Shown here one piece after another: positions 9,440-19,243 of a DNA stretch of 64,000 bases. This stretch comes from Aureibaculum flavum (GTDB lineage: Bacteria; Bacteroidota; Bacteroidia; Flavobacteriales; Flavobacteriaceae). A model generated the notes under the pieces. It saw only the letters and a program-made list of their open reading frames with translations. It had not been told where the DNA came from and did not search any database. The stretch's first letter is position 1. The number at the start of each line of letters is the position of its first letter. The stretch spans positions 62,001-126,000 of the forward strand of contig NZ_JAEHFJ010000003.1 in assembly GCF_016406085.1 (NCBI RefSeq). Direction: 5' to 3'. Position numbers and translations under genes: made by a program.

Positions 9440-10489
9440 ATGTCAAAGTTAACCAATAAAACTTCTATATCTTTATTAGCACTTGCTCTTATATTAAGTT
9501 CTTGTGCTACCACTAATAAAATGACTATGGGTGTGCTAGAACCTGCACCTGTTTACATGCCTAAAGACATTCATAACATAGGTATTATAGACAGAAGTTT
9601 ACCCTCTGATGAAAATACGGAATTGGATAAATTAGATAAAGTATTATCGGCCGAAGGTAAAAACTTAGATAAAGAAGGAGCTCATAGAGCTATTTTAGGA
9701 TTATCTGATAAGTTAGGTAAAAATCAAAATTTTAATGAAGTTAAAATTATTGAAAATGCTAACTTAAGAAGTCCAGGTTCAGGCGTTTTTCCAGCTTCAC
9801 TTTCTTGGGAAACCGTTCAACAAATATGTGATGAAAATGATGTAGATGCTTTATATGTATTATCATATTATGATACCGATTCTAAAGTTGATTATAAAAT
9901 CGTTCAGAAAAAAATTAAGAATCCTTTAGGTATTGAAATTTCAGTTCCTGAACATCATGCAACGATATTTACTCATTTAAAAACAGGATGGAGAGTTTAT
10001 GATGTAAAGGATAAATTAATTCTTGATGAATACAACGTAAATCAAAATATAACTTCAACGGGAAAAGGTATCAACCCTGTGAAAGCCCTAGGTGCTGTAG
10101 CAGGAAGAAAAGAAGCTGTTTTAGAAAATAGTAATACCATTGGATACAATTATGGGGCAAGAATTCTTCCACGTAGCGTACGCGTTTCAAGAGATTATTT
10201 TATTAAAGGAACTGATAAATTAGAAACCGCAAACAGAAGAGCTATTGCAGGACAATGGGATAGTGCAGCCGAATTATGGAATGAAGAAGTCTCTAATAGC
10301 GATAATAAAATAGCCGGAAGAGCATGTTATAATATGGCTATTATTAATGAAATAAATGGCAATTTAGATGAAGCTATTGAATGGGCACAAAAAGCATATA
10401 CAGATTATGAAATAAAAGAAGCCATTAGTTATATCAAAATACTAAGGTATCGTAAAGAAAACAATAGACTATTAGCATCTCAAAATTAG
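9440..10489 (+). CDS. DUF6340-like lipoprotein with TPR-like tail
   Basis: A 349-residue lipoprotein of unknown function. I start it at 9440 rather than the upstream in-frame ATG at 9404, because the lipoprotein signal (MSKLTNKTSISLLALALILSSC) begins there. The middle region is a mixed alpha/beta domain with segments such as DIHNIGIIDRS and WETVQQICDENDVDALYVLSYYDTD, which resembles the DUF6340 family of Bacteroidota. The C-terminal 60 residues contain a TPR-like helix pair (AGRACYNMAIINEINGNLDEA continuing into AIEWAQKAY). It is followed after 48 nt by ywbE. No catalytic motif is visible. Confidence 0.72.
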   Translation: MSKLTNKTSISLLALALILSSCATTNKMTMGVLEPAPVYMPKDIHNIGIIDRSLPSDENTELDKLDKVLSAEGKNLDKEGAHRAILGLSDKLGKNQNFNEVKIIENANLRSPGSGVFPASLSWETVQQICDENDVDALYVLSYYDTDSKVDYKIVQKKIKNPLGIEISVPEHHATIFTHLKTGWRVYDVKDKLILDEYNVNQNITSTGKGINPVKALGAVAGRKEAVLENSNTIGYNYGARILPRSVRVSRDYFIKGTDKLETANRRAIAGQWDSAAELWNEEVSNSDNKIAGRACYNMAIINEINGNLDEAIEWAQKAYTDYEIKEAISYIKILRYRKENNRLLASQN

Positions 10490-10537
10490 GACTTATTAAT
10501 ATATTAGTTGTTCAGAACTTCTTAAGAAATTATAAAT

Positions 10538-10732
10538 ATGCAAGGCAACACAAGAAAAAACATCAATATCGGTCAAAACGTGGCCATTGTTTTAAAACAA
10601 GACCAGCGTTCTGGTAAACTTACGGAAGGTGTTGTGCAAAAAATACTAACAAATTCACTCAACCATCCTCATGGCATTAAAGTAATGTTGGTTTCTGGAA
10701 AAGTAGGAAGAGTTAAAGAAATTTTGGAGTAA
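10538..10732 (+). CDS. ywbE: YwbE-family small protein
   Basis: A 64-residue protein matching the YwbE family (DUF2196) over its full length: the block GQNVAIVLKQDQRSGKLTEG, then VVQKILTNS, HPHGIKVML and GRVKEI. The sequence looks like a small beta-barrel of the KOW/SH3 kind, but the function is not established. It is preceded closely by the DUF6340-like lipoprotein gene and followed by a terminator, so it probably ends that transcript. Confidence 0.88.
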   Translation: MQGNTRKNINIGQNVAIVLKQDQRSGKLTEGVVQKILTNSLNHPHGIKVMLVSGKVGRVKEILE

Positions 10733-10780
10733 TTTACATCTAAATTAGAAGGTTATATTCGAAGTAATAATGTGGAATTA

Positions 10781-10816
10781 AAGGTATCGAAAACTAATTT
10801 TTGATACCTTTTTTAT
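10781..10816 (+). terminator. Intrinsic terminator after ywbE
   Basis: An 8-bp stem (10781-10788 with 10803-10810), extended by A/T pairs, is followed by a T-rich run. Confidence 0.75.
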
Positions 10817-10934
10817 TTTAATTTATTCAAATAGTAATTGAACACAAAAAATACTCGAACTGACACCCGATTACTCTTAAATAAATACTCTCAATTTCTT
10901 TTACTAAATTTATAGCTTAACTAAATTTAGTTCT

Positions 10935-12956
10935 ATGATTCGTATTCTAATTATTTGTTTCCTTTTTATTTCCACACTTTGCTTTTCTCAAACCAAATCC
11001 TCATTTAAAAATCTTGATGTGTTTGAATTAGAATGGGCTGTAAACCCTGAAATTTCACCTGATGGTAATCGTATTGTGTATCAACGTAGTGGATTTGATA
11101 TTATGAATGACCGTAAACAATCTCGACTCTGGATGATGAATGCTGATGGTTCAAATCATATAAAATTAACAAGTAATGAAGTGAGTGAATCCAATCCGAA
11201 ATGGTCACCAGATGGAACTCAAATTACCTTTACAAGTACTACTGAAAATGGTTCAGAAATATTCGTTTACTGGCTAGCAACAGGTAAGATTGCCAAACTA
11301 ACACAATTAGAAAAATCGCCAAGTGGCTTGAGTTGGTCACCTGACGGAAAGCATATTGCTTTTTTAATGACCGTACCAGAAGCACAACCCACTTTGGTAA
11401 AAGCACCAAAAAAACCAAAAGGGGCAAAATGGGCAGAACACCCAAGAGTAACCACACGATTTAAATATGAAGCCGATGGTTCGGGATATATTCAACCGGG
11501 ATTTAAACATTTATTTATTGTTTCGGCTGAAGGTGGTTCCCCAAGACAAATTTCGTCTGGTAACTTCAAATTTGGCAATCCGCAATGGTCAAAAGATGGA
11601 AAGTCACTTTTTTTTAGTGGTAATTTAATTGACGATTGGGATTACGACTTTAGAAATTCAGAGATTTATACGATAGACATTGCCACAGGAAAAACCACTG
11701 CGTTAACCGACAGAAAAGGACCCGATCATAGCCTAACTATTTCACCAAACGGTAAACAAATTGCTTATACAGGTTTTGATGATAAGGTACAAACCTATCA
11801 AGTAAATCATATCTATGTGATGAATATTGACGGTACAAACAAAAAACAAATTCAAACAGGCTTAGATAGAAGTCCTTCTAATTTAACTTGGAGTAATGAT
11901 GGAAAAGGACTTTTTTTTCAATATGATAACACAGGAAATACGAAAATTGGCTACACTACCCTATCCGGAAAAACATCTAAAATTGCAGACAATTTAGGAG
12001 GCACTTCTATAGGTAGACCTTATGGTGGAGGCTCTTATTCATTATCAGAAAATGGAATTATAGCCTTTACGGAAACTACACCAAGCTACCCTTCCGAAAT
12101 TGCTGTAATCACCAAAGGAAAATCTCTAAAAATTTCAAACCTCAACGAAGATATTTTACCATTTAGAACATTAGGTAAGGTTGAAGAAATATGGTACAAA
12201 TCGACCATTGACGGCAATGATATTCAAGGTTGGATTGCTTTTCCTCCAAATTTTGATGCCTCAAAAAAACATCCTTTGTTAGTAGAAAATCATGGTGGAC
12301 CCATTTCTAATTATGGAGACCGATTTTCACCCGAAATACAATTGTACGCCAGTGCAGGTTATGTAGTTTTTTATCCCAATCCTAGAGGAAGTACTGGTTA
12401 TGGTGAAAAATTTGGCAATTTACTCTATCACAATTATCCCGGTAATGATTATGACGACGTTATGGATGGCGTAGATGCCGTAATTTCTAAAGGTTATATA
12501 AATCCTAAAGAATTATACGTAACAGGCGGAAGTGCCGGCGGTATTATGTCTGCATGGATGATTGGTAAAAACAATCGCTTTAAAGCTGCTGCTGTTATAA
12601 AACCCGTAATGAATTGGATTAGTAAAACCCTAACGGCTGACAACTATTTCGGCTATGCAAATTCGCGTTATCCTGGGCAACCTTGGGAAAATTTTGAAAC
12701 CTATTGGAAGTTTTCTCCACTCTCTTTAGTGGGTAATATACAAACGCCTACCCTAGTTATGGTGGGTACTGAAGACAGACGTACTCCTTTATCAGAAGCC
12801 AAGCAATTGTACAGTGCGTTAAAAATTAGAAAAATTGAAACCGCCTTGGTAGAAATTCCCGGAGCTTATCATTTAATTGTTAACCGACCTAGTCAATTAA
12901 TTACTAAAGTGGATCATATTTTAGCTTGGTTTGAAAAATATAGAGAGAACGAATAA
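10935..12956 (+). CDS. S9-family serine peptidase (prolyl-oligopeptidase/acylaminoacyl type)
   Basis: A 673-residue secreted peptidase. A signal peptide ends near residue 18 (FISTLCFSQ). Residues about 30-400 form a TolB/DPP-like beta-propeller, shown by repeated WSPDG, WSKDG and WSNDG blades. The C-terminal alpha/beta-hydrolase domain has the catalytic triad Ser533 (GGSAGG), Asp614 (GTEDRR) and His646 (GAYHLI), and an oxyanion NHGGP motif. Members of this family release short peptides or N-acylated residues from peptide ends. It has its own upstream region and no close partner gene. Confidence 0.92.
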   Translation: MIRILIICFLFISTLCFSQTKSSFKNLDVFELEWAVNPEISPDGNRIVYQRSGFDIMNDRKQSRLWMMNADGSNHIKLTSNEVSESNPKWSPDGTQITFTSTTENGSEIFVYWLATGKIAKLTQLEKSPSGLSWSPDGKHIAFLMTVPEAQPTLVKAPKKPKGAKWAEHPRVTTRFKYEADGSGYIQPGFKHLFIVSAEGGSPRQISSGNFKFGNPQWSKDGKSLFFSGNLIDDWDYDFRNSEIYTIDIATGKTTALTDRKGPDHSLTISPNGKQIAYTGFDDKVQTYQVNHIYVMNIDGTNKKQIQTGLDRSPSNLTWSNDGKGLFFQYDNTGNTKIGYTTLSGKTSKIADNLGGTSIGRPYGGGSYSLSENGIIAFTETTPSYPSEIAVITKGKSLKISNLNEDILPFRTLGKVEEIWYKSTIDGNDIQGWIAFPPNFDASKKHPLLVENHGGPISNYGDRFSPEIQLYASAGYVVFYPNPRGSTGYGEKFGNLLYHNYPGNDYDDVMDGVDAVISKGYINPKELYVTGGSAGGIMSAWMIGKNNRFKAAAVIKPVMNWISKTLTADNYFGYANSRYPGQPWENFETYWKFSPLSLVGNIQTPTLVMVGTEDRRTPLSEAKQLYSALKIRKIETALVEIPGAYHLIVNRPSQLITKVDHILAWFEKYRENE

Positions 12957-13094
12957 TAATTTTATGGTCTAAAAAATAAGAATCTTAAAGATCTAACAGA
13001 TTTTACCCTGAACATAGTGGCTGTGTGTTCTAAATACAAATATCATTACAATTTCAGCGAATAATCATTAGAAATACTCAAAAACGCATTACCC

Positions 13095-13126
13095 TTGCCC
13101 TTTACAATTGGTTTTACATAGATTTG
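13095..13126 (+). promoter_or_regulatory. Candidate promoter for the 13145 gene
   Basis: TTG at 13095-13097, a 21-nt spacer and TAGATTTG at 13119-13126 fit the Bacteroidota promoter. The start would fall only about 10 nt ahead of the ATG at 13145, giving a very short leader. Confidence 0.45.
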
Positions 13127-13144
13127 AATCTAAGTTGACAAATT

Positions 13145-13960
13145 ATGATTTTAAAACTGCTCATCCCCATTGTGTTTCTATCTACATTATTTCAATGTCA
13201 TCCAGAAAGAGCACCCGACCGTCCAACAACTCAGCATGAAAATGCTATATCGGTTGAAAAAGAAATGGGTTTAGGTTTACTTTCTATATCTTTTAAAAAA
13301 TCGTTGAAGTTATACAAAAACCCAAATGATTCTGTAATTTTTGATCAGCTCGATTTTATTAAAGATAGCCATCCTGAAACGAGAGGTAGATTATTATTCG
13401 AATCAAAAATAACGCTAACTCCATACAGAATGCATTCAGGAGACTCTGACACAATGGCTCAAGATCATATAAATAGAGGCTTGGTACGATTTGGACCTGA
13501 ATTACTATTTAGAGTATTAGAAAAAACAGATACCTACTTCAAAATTATAATTGATGAAAATACTTTTGAAACTGCTTATTTAAAAATTGATCCTAATTAT
13601 GCACTTTACACTGAATTAAGTCAAGTTTATGCAAACAGTTGTTCTAATTGCCCTGGCTCTAATTACAATCCAGATTTTTATATTTACGAAACTTGGGAAA
13701 ATTACTTTAAAAGATTACAGTTTATTACAATAAAAGGTTTAGATATTTATACGAATCCTGACGGTATCATACTCTTAGAGCGAAATAATGAAGATTTTTT
13801 ACCATTTCAAGTTACCGAATTAAAAGGAGATTGGATAAAAGTTAAAAAAGCAAAGTTATATGCGAGTTATTTCGACGATAAGATAAATTACAATGGTTGG
13901 GTTCGTTGGAAAAATAACATGGATATTTTAGTAGACATCACAGAACAGACATATGAATGA
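13145..13960 (+). CDS. Unassigned lipoprotein
   Basis: I do not recognise the family. The 271-residue product has a lipoprotein signal (LSTLFQC, Cys18). The mature part is beta-rich and appears to contain two related segments: SLKLYKNPNDSVI near residue 60 and GLDIYTNPDGIILLE near 200. Each looks like the start of an SH3-like module ('physical trait, then value'), and the second is followed by WIKVKKAK and GWVRWKNN, typical of bacterial SH3 folds. A CSNCPG motif lies between them. It precedes another unassigned envelope protein by 112 nt; the two may form a pair. Confidence 0.6.
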   Translation: MILKLLIPIVFLSTLFQCHPERAPDRPTTQHENAISVEKEMGLGLLSISFKKSLKLYKNPNDSVIFDQLDFIKDSHPETRGRLLFESKITLTPYRMHSGDSDTMAQDHINRGLVRFGPELLFRVLEKTDTYFKIIIDENTFETAYLKIDPNYALYTELSQVYANSCSNCPGSNYNPDFYIYETWENYFKRLQFITIKGLDIYTNPDGIILLERNNEDFLPFQVTELKGDWIKVKKAKLYASYFDDKINYNGWVRWKNNMDILVDITEQTYE

Positions 13961-14072
13961 GTTCTGCAATAATAAATAGTATGTCTAAAATACATTAGTT
14001 AACTACGAATATAACTTTATACATTTAATTAGTAGTATGTCTATTTATCTTTGAATTACCAAATAAAGAAAA

Positions 14073-15239
14073 ATGCAAAAAGTAATTTATTTATTTTTAC
14101 TACATACATTATGGGGTTTTTCTCAAGAAACCAAGGTTGTAATTGATAGTATCTCTCAAGAAAAAATAATTTATTATGATACACAAGGATCTGTAATTGG
14201 TGGACATTACGAAGTCTTTTATGCAAATGGAATTCTAAAAGAAAAAGGTCAAACATTAAACGAATTTGGATGCTGGATGGACAGTGGAAAATTTGAATAT
14301 TACGATGAAAATGGAGTCCTAAATAAAACTGAATTTTATAACAATTGGATTATAAATCCGGAAGACGGTTGCCATAGCACAATACAAGACATTACCGTCA
14401 ATGAATACCATGAAAATGGAAAATTAAAAGCAGAAAAGAGTTATCAAAGCTCTTATGAAGCCGATGAAAAAAATAAAGTGGGGGTCTGGAGAGACTTTGA
14501 CACCTATGGTTATGTTAACAACACCAAATCTTACCCATGGATGTATCCGCATAAAGAACTACCAAATAACATTATAAAAGCAGAAAAAGCATTGGTAACT
14601 TTATTTGAAAAACTAAAAAACAGTGAGCCCCGAATACGCTATGAAAGTGTGGCTCCATCTTTTGAAAAAGAATTACTTGTAACTCTTAATTTACATAACA
14701 GTTGGCAATATCCGTTTCAAGAATTGTCAAAAAAAATCAGAATTTTATCTTCTAAAGACAGTTTAATACGAACTTTTGCTTGGGATGAAAGAGAGGGTGG
14801 TAGTCGCCATAACATGAAAAGTTATATTCAATACAAAAATAATGATATCGTACACATTGAAAATTTAAGAGATAACGAAGAAGAAAACGGTTTTAGAAAT
14901 GCAACCATTAACGAAATTGTTGCTTTTGATAATGGTTATTTTATTGCGGGCTGGGGCACTTTTGGTAGTGGAGCAATGCATTTGATAATTACCTATTATA
15001 AATTTGTTGACGGTATTTTAAAACCTTGGCCAATTTTTGAAAACAATACAACAGAATACGGCATTGAAATATCTAGAGGTGATAAATTCAATCTGAAAAT
15101 TGATCCAAAATTACAACAAATAACCTTTAATGAGACGTTGTATAATGAGGACATGGGTTACTATTATCAAACAGGAAAACTGACTACACTCGCTTTTATT
15201 GATCGGTTAAAGACCTTTGTAAAAAAAGAAGAAAAATAA
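14073..15239 (+). CDS. Unassigned secreted protein with YwqK/MORN-like repeats
   Basis: A 388-residue protein with an N-terminal signal peptide (ends near WGFSQ). Residues 25-150 hold repeated units of the YwqK (MORN-like) kind: GHYEVFYANGILKEKG, GKFEYYDENGVLNKTEF and VNEYHENGKLKAEKSY. The remaining 230 residues are a separate mixed domain I cannot place, with ENGFRNATINEIVAF and GWGTFGSGAMHLI segments. The function is unknown. The upstream gap holds two copies of an 11-nt direct repeat (13978-13988 and 14033-14043) and a TATCTTTG box at 14046-14053 but no good -33 TTG. The stop is 2 nt from the convergent oxidoreductase gene. Confidence 0.62.
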   Translation: MQKVIYLFLLHTLWGFSQETKVVIDSISQEKIIYYDTQGSVIGGHYEVFYANGILKEKGQTLNEFGCWMDSGKFEYYDENGVLNKTEFYNNWIINPEDGCHSTIQDITVNEYHENGKLKAEKSYQSSYEADEKNKVGVWRDFDTYGYVNNTKSYPWMYPHKELPNNIIKAEKALVTLFEKLKNSEPRIRYESVAPSFEKELLVTLNLHNSWQYPFQELSKKIRILSSKDSLIRTFAWDEREGGSRHNMKSYIQYKNNDIVHIENLRDNEEENGFRNATINEIVAFDNGYFIAGWGTFGSGAMHLIITYYKFVDGILKPWPIFENNTTEYGIEISRGDKFNLKIDPKLQQITFNETLYNEDMGYYYQTGKLTTLAFIDRLKTFVKKEEK

Positions 15240-15241
15240 AA

Positions 15242-16150
15242 TCAGTCAAAAATAGACGCCAAGGCATCATCAATCCATTCATATTGAAATTGAAATCCTT
15301 GATTTTTTATTTTCGTATTGACTAAGTATTGACTTTCCAACACAATAGCTGACATCTCACCCAACACCAACTTCAATACAAAAGCAGGTATATTAGGTAA
15401 CCAAATTGGTTTATTTAATTGTTTTGCAATGGCTTTGGTAAGCATTTTATTAGATACCGGATTAGAAGCTGCGGCATTAAAAACACCATCATTATTGTGT
15501 TCTATCGTAAATAAATACATATTTGCCATGTCGGTAACATGAATCCATGATTGATTTTGCTTGCCGCTACCCAAAGGTGCACCAACATAATAGTTGATAG
15601 GTTTTACCATCTGATCTAAGGCTCCTCCATTACTTGAAAGTACAATTCCTGTTCTTAACTTAGACACCGTAATACCTAAACCCTCTAACGTATCAACCTC
15701 GTCTTCCCACTTTTTAACCACCTCTCCTAAAAAAGAATCGCTGACGATACTATTATCTATCTCTCTATATTTTGCAGTTAACGAAGAAGGATAAATACCC
15801 AATGCTGATGCTGAAGAAAAATGAGTCACCTTATGCTCATTCTCAGAAAGTAATTTGTATAATAATTTAACGGTATCAATTCTACTATTGAGTATATTTT
15901 GTTTCTGTTTCTCGGTCCATCGTTTTGATATGGAAGCTCCTGCCAAATTAATTATAGCATCAACACCATCAATACATTTTTTATCAATTTCTTGAGATCT
16001 AGGATTGTAATAAAAACCCTTTTTTGACGTAGAGTTTATAATTTTGTCTTTACTGGTCGTTAAATAATGAACAAAATAATTTTTCTGTTCACATAGTGCC
16101 ATAATTTCATTACCAATTAATCCTGTAGCTCCTGTAATTAAAATCTTCAT
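15242..16150 (-). CDS. TIGR01777-type NAD-dependent epimerase/oxidoreductase
   Basis: A 302-residue short-chain dehydrogenase-like protein of the extended (epimerase) type. The Rossmann motif is GATGLIGNEI at residues 7-16. The family pattern continues with DAIINLAGASISKRWT, SSASALGIYPS and LRTGIVLSSNGGALDQM, which identify the TIGR01777 (YfcH-like) group; its substrate is not known. The C-terminal DUF1731 domain (IPAFVLKLVLGEMSAIVLES) is present. It lies 4 nt after a 44-residue membrane peptide gene on the same strand, so the two are co-transcribed. Confidence 0.88.
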   Translation of the reverse strand: MKILITGATGLIGNEIMALCEQKNYFVHYLTTSKDKIINSTSKKGFYYNPRSQEIDKKCIDGVDAIINLAGASISKRWTEKQKQNILNSRIDTVKLLYKLLSENEHKVTHFSSASALGIYPSSLTAKYREIDNSIVSDSFLGEVVKKWEDEVDTLEGLGITVSKLRTGIVLSSNGGALDQMVKPINYYVGAPLGSGKQNQSWIHVTDMANMYLFTIEHNNDGVFNAAASNPVSNKMLTKAIAKQLNKPIWLPNIPAFVLKLVLGEMSAIVLESQYLVNTKIKNQGFQFQYEWIDDALASIFD

Positions 16151-16154
16151 GTAT

Positions 16155-16289
16155 TTACTTATTAAAAACCCGTGCCATTAAACTATCGGCATTTAACCAA
16201 ATAAGAATTACTAAAAGTAATAATACAATTAATAGCATTGCTCTTTTTTGATTAGGTTGTCTTCTTGGTCTTAATCTTTTAAATTTCAT
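16155..16289 (-). CDS. Small single-span membrane protein (44 aa)
   Basis: A short frame reading MKFKRLRPRRQPNQKRAMLL and then a strongly hydrophobic helix (about residues 18-32), ending in ADSLMARVFNK. It has a basic N-terminus of six Arg/three Lys followed by one membrane helix, so the N-terminus should stay in the cytosol. An AAGGAAAG Shine-Dalgarno-like stretch precedes the ATG. The stop lies 4 nt before the start of the oxidoreductase gene. The composition is protein-like rather than random, but I know no function. It may anchor a partner or be a small regulator. Confidence 0.6.
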   Translation of the reverse strand: MKFKRLRPRRQPNQKRAMLLIVLLLLVILIWLNADSLMARVFNK

Positions 16290-16320
16290 GTGTCTTTCCT
16301 TATTTCTTTTTCAATGGTCA

Positions 16321-16336
16321 TCCCGAAACGTTGGGA
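16321..16336. repeat. Short palindromic intergenic element
   Basis: A 16-nt imperfect palindrome (TCCCGAAACGTTGGGA) in the gap before lepA. It looks like a piece of an intergenic repeat of a kind common in Flavobacteriaceae ('GTCATCCCGA...'), recognised from memory. It has no T-run. Confidence 0.4.
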
Positions 16337-16446
16337 CAGTTCGCAAATAATCATTTCCTTAAATGACAAAATTTTTAACTTGCTCGTGTCATAATACGTA
16401 AATATATTAATACTCAAAATTACAATTTTAAAAGCAAAATGCATAA

Positions 16447-16476
16447 TTGAGTATAATTTTAAAAACAGTACCTTTG
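16447..16476 (+). promoter_or_regulatory. Promoter for lepA
   Basis: TTG at 16447-16449, a 19-nt spacer and TACCTTTG at 16469-16476 match the Bacteroidota promoter exactly. The start would be near 16483, leaving a leader of about 15 nt. Confidence 0.65.
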
Positions 16477-16497
16477 TTGACTTATTTTGTGAACTGA

Positions 16498-18294
16498 ATG
16501 AAGAACATCCGTAACTTTTGTATTATCGCCCATATTGACCATGGTAAAAGTACCTTGGCAGATAGATTGCTGGAATTTACTGGCACTATAACCGATCGAG
16601 AAAAGCAAGATCAGTTATTAGACAGTATGGACCTAGAGCGTGAGCGTGGTATTACCATTAAAAGTCATGCCATACAAATGGATTACATGTACGAAGGTGA
16701 AAAATATACACTTAACCTTATTGACACGCCTGGTCACGTCGATTTTTCTTACGAAGTATCGCGTTCCATTGCTGCATGTGAAGGAGCATTGTTAATTGTT
16801 GATGCCGCACAAAGTATTCAAGCACAGACCATTTCTAATTTATATTTAGCTTTAGAAAATGACTTGGAGATTATTCCAGTTCTTAATAAAGTTGATTTAC
16901 CAAGTGCAAATCCTGAAGAGGTTACTGATGATATTGTAGACTTAATTGGCTGTAAAGCTGAAGACGTGATTCCTGCCAGTGCAAAAACCGGATTAGGAAT
17001 TGAAGCAATTTTAGAAGCGATAATTCACAAAGTTCCTGCTCCAACAGGAAATCCAGACGGACCTTTACAAGCCTTAATATTTGATTCTGTTTATAATCCA
17101 TTTAGAGGTGTTGAAACCTATTTTAGAGTTTTAAATGGGTCAATTAAAAAAGGTCAAAACATAAAATTTATTGCAACGGGAAAAACTTATTTTGCCGATG
17201 AAGTGGGTACTTTAAAATTAAAACAAGCCCCTAAAACTGAAATTAAAACAGGCGATGTTGGCTATTTAATTACAGGTATAAAAGAAGCTAAAGAAGTAAA
17301 AGTTGGTGATACGATAACCGATGCTAAAAACCCTACTACCAATGCCATTGAAGGTTTTGAAGATGTAAAACCAATGGTTTTTGCAGGTATTTACCCCGTA
17401 GATACAGAAGATTATGAAGAGCTCAGAAACTCTATGGAAAAATTACAATTGAACGATGCTTCTCTTGTGTTTACTCCTGAAAGTTCAGCGGCTTTAGGTT
17501 TCGGATTTCGATGTGGATTTTTAGGCATGTTACACCTTGAAATTATTCAAGAACGTTTAGAGCGTGAATTTGATATGACCGTAATTACAACTGTACCTAA
17601 CGTATCTTATCATGCGTATACCCATAAAGATGTAAATACCAAAATTCTAGTTAATAATCCCACAGATTTACCAGATCCGTCAAGACTTGAACGTGTTGAA
17701 GAGCCTTATATTAAAGCTACAATAATTACAAAATCAGAGTTTGTAGGTAATGTAATGTCATTGTGTATTGAAAAACGTGGCGAAATTACCAATCAAACCT
17801 ATTTAACTACCGAGCGTGTTGAACTTACTTTTGACATGCCGTTAGCAGAAATTGTATTTGATTTTTATGATCGATTAAAAACGGTTTCTAAAGGATATGC
17901 ATCTTTCGATTATTCACCTATTGGAATGCGAGCTTCAAAATTGGTAAAAGTTGATATTTTACTAAATGCTCAGCCTGTTGATGCCCTTTCTGCATTATTA
18001 CATGCCGATAATGCATATGGCATCGGTAAAAAAATGTGTGAAAAGTTAAGACAGTTAATTCCAAGACAACAATTTGACATTCCTATTCAAGCAGCTATTG
18101 GAGCAAAAATTATCTCTAGAGAAACTATTAAAGCTCTTCGTAAAGATGTTACCGCAAAATGTTATGGTGGTGATATTTCTCGTAAGCGTAAACTGTTAGA
18201 AAAACAGAAAAAAGGTAAAAAACGGATGCGTCAAGTAGGTAATGTAGAAATACCACAAGAAGCTTTTATGTCGGTGTTGAAGTTGAATGATTAG
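16498..18294 (+). CDS. lepA: Elongation factor 4 (LepA)
   Basis: A 598-residue translational GTPase that acts on stalled or maturing ribosomes. The G domain has AHIDHGKST (residues 11-19), the switch I region ending in [21 protein letters not shown] and NKVDLP. The family-specific C-terminal domain is present, with the conserved [16 protein letters not shown] and the final [20 protein letters not shown] block that contacts the ribosome. Length is standard. The gene is monocistronic, with a good promoter and short leader upstream. An 8-bp stem (18289-18296 with 18303-18310) overlaps the stop codon but lacks a T-run. Confidence 0.98.
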   Translation: MKNIRNFCIIAHIDHGKSTLADRLLEFTGTITDREKQDQLLDSMDLERERGITIKSHAIQMDYMYEGEKYTLNLIDTPGHVDFSYEVSRSIAACEGALLIVDAAQSIQAQTISNLYLALENDLEIIPVLNKVDLPSANPEEVTDDIVDLIGCKAEDVIPASAKTGLGIEAILEAIIHKVPAPTGNPDGPLQALIFDSVYNPFRGVETYFRVLNGSIKKGQNIKFIATGKTYFADEVGTLKLKQAPKTEIKTGDVGYLITGIKEAKEVKVGDTITDAKNPTTNAIEGFEDVKPMVFAGIYPVDTEDYEELRNSMEKLQLNDASLVFTPESSAALGFGFRCGFLGMLHLEIIQERLEREFDMTVITTVPNVSYHAYTHKDVNTKILVNNPTDLPDPSRLERVEEPYIKATIITKSEFVGNVMSLCIEKRGEITNQTYLTTERVELTFDMPLAEIVFDFYDRLKTVSKGYASFDYSPIGMRASKLVKVDILLNAQPVDALSALLHADNAYGIGKKMCEKLRQLIPRQQFDIPIQAAIGAKIISRETIKALRKDVTAKCYGGDISRKRKLLEKQKKGKKRMRQVGNVEIPQEAFMSVLKLND

Positions 18295-18412
18295 AGTTTA
18301 GTCTCTAATCAGCAGTATAAGGATATAGTGAAATCAATTATCTATAAGGCAAGTTTACTCACTTTAGGATTCCTCGTTTTTATGATCTAATTCTATATAA
18401 AACAGCAACATC

Positions 18413-19162
18413 TTACATCACCACAATTCCTCGCTCTTTAAATGGAATTAATAACGACTCATCTGTTTTATCATCAGTTACAATAACATCAATGTCATTG
18501 ATAGGAACAACTGCATACCGTCTGGCCTCCATTATTTTTGTGCTGATACACATAGACACTACATAATCTGAAGATTCAATCATGCCCTTTTTAATATGGG
18601 CTACTTCCCAGTCAGATTCCGTCATACCTCTTTCTATATTTAAAGCATCCGTACCCATAAAACATATATCAGCTCTTAATTTAGATATTGAGTTCATTAC
18701 ATCAATACCAATGGTTACCTGAGCTGATTTATTTAATTTACCACCAATAAAAATAACTTCAATTGTTGGATGGTGCGATAATTGCAAAGCAATAGGTAAA
18801 CTGTAAGTAAAAATTGTTGAATTTATGTTTGCTGGTATTAATTTTGCCAGTTCTAAATTAGTAGAACTCCCAGTCATAATAATAACCTGACCGTCATGAA
18901 TTAATTTCACGGCTTTTTTTGCAATTTGTTTTTTCTTATCTAAATCTGAAACACTCCTTTCATTATAACTGAGTATTTTATTTTCAATTGATAATGCCCC
19001 ACCATGTACCTTATGCAATAGATGTTGAGCCTCTAACTCCTTTAAATCTCTTCTAATAGTATCTTCAGAAACTTGCAACTCAACACTCAAAATGGTAGAA
19101 TGTACTTTTCTATGAGTCTTTAATTTCTGAAGTATTAATTGATGTCTTTCTAACTTTAGCAT
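18413..19162 (-). CDS. DeoR/GlpR-family transcriptional regulator
   Basis: A 249-residue repressor-type regulator. The N-terminal winged helix is typical of DeoR proteins: LERHQLILQKL, then SVELQVSEDTIRRDLKELE and HKVHGGAL. The C-terminal sugar-phosphate-sensing domain shows GSSTNLELAKLI, FIGGKLNKSAQVTIG and the FMGTDALNIERGMTE motif. Such proteins respond to sugar phosphates. It is divergent from susC pair 1, with 170 nt between; the shared gap contains three AAAAC half-sites repeated with a 20-nt period (19244-19276), which also recur upstream of the second susC. I infer that it controls both uptake systems and possibly itself. A link to amino-sugar phosphate is plausible given NamZ nearby. 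Confidence 0.9.
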   Translation of the reverse strand: MLKLERHQLILQKLKTHRKVHSTILSVELQVSEDTIRRDLKELEAQHLLHKVHGGALSIENKILSYNERSVSDLDKKKQIAKKAVKLIHDGQVIIMTGSSTNLELAKLIPANINSTIFTYSLPIALQLSHHPTIEVIFIGGKLNKSAQVTIGIDVMNSISKLRADICFMGTDALNIERGMTESDWEVAHIKKGMIESSDYVVSMCISTKIMEARRYAVVPINDIDVIVTDDKTDESLLIPFKERGIVVM

Positions 19163-19243
19163 AAACTATGTTTTACACATATGACAAAATAAATTTAACA
19201 ATTCTGAATTATTGTTAATTTATGCAAACCACATGTTAAATTC

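Noticed and set aside
18289-18310. Terminator after lepA
   Set aside because: An 8-bp stem overlaps the stop codon but no T-run follows on the plus strand, so I did not call it.
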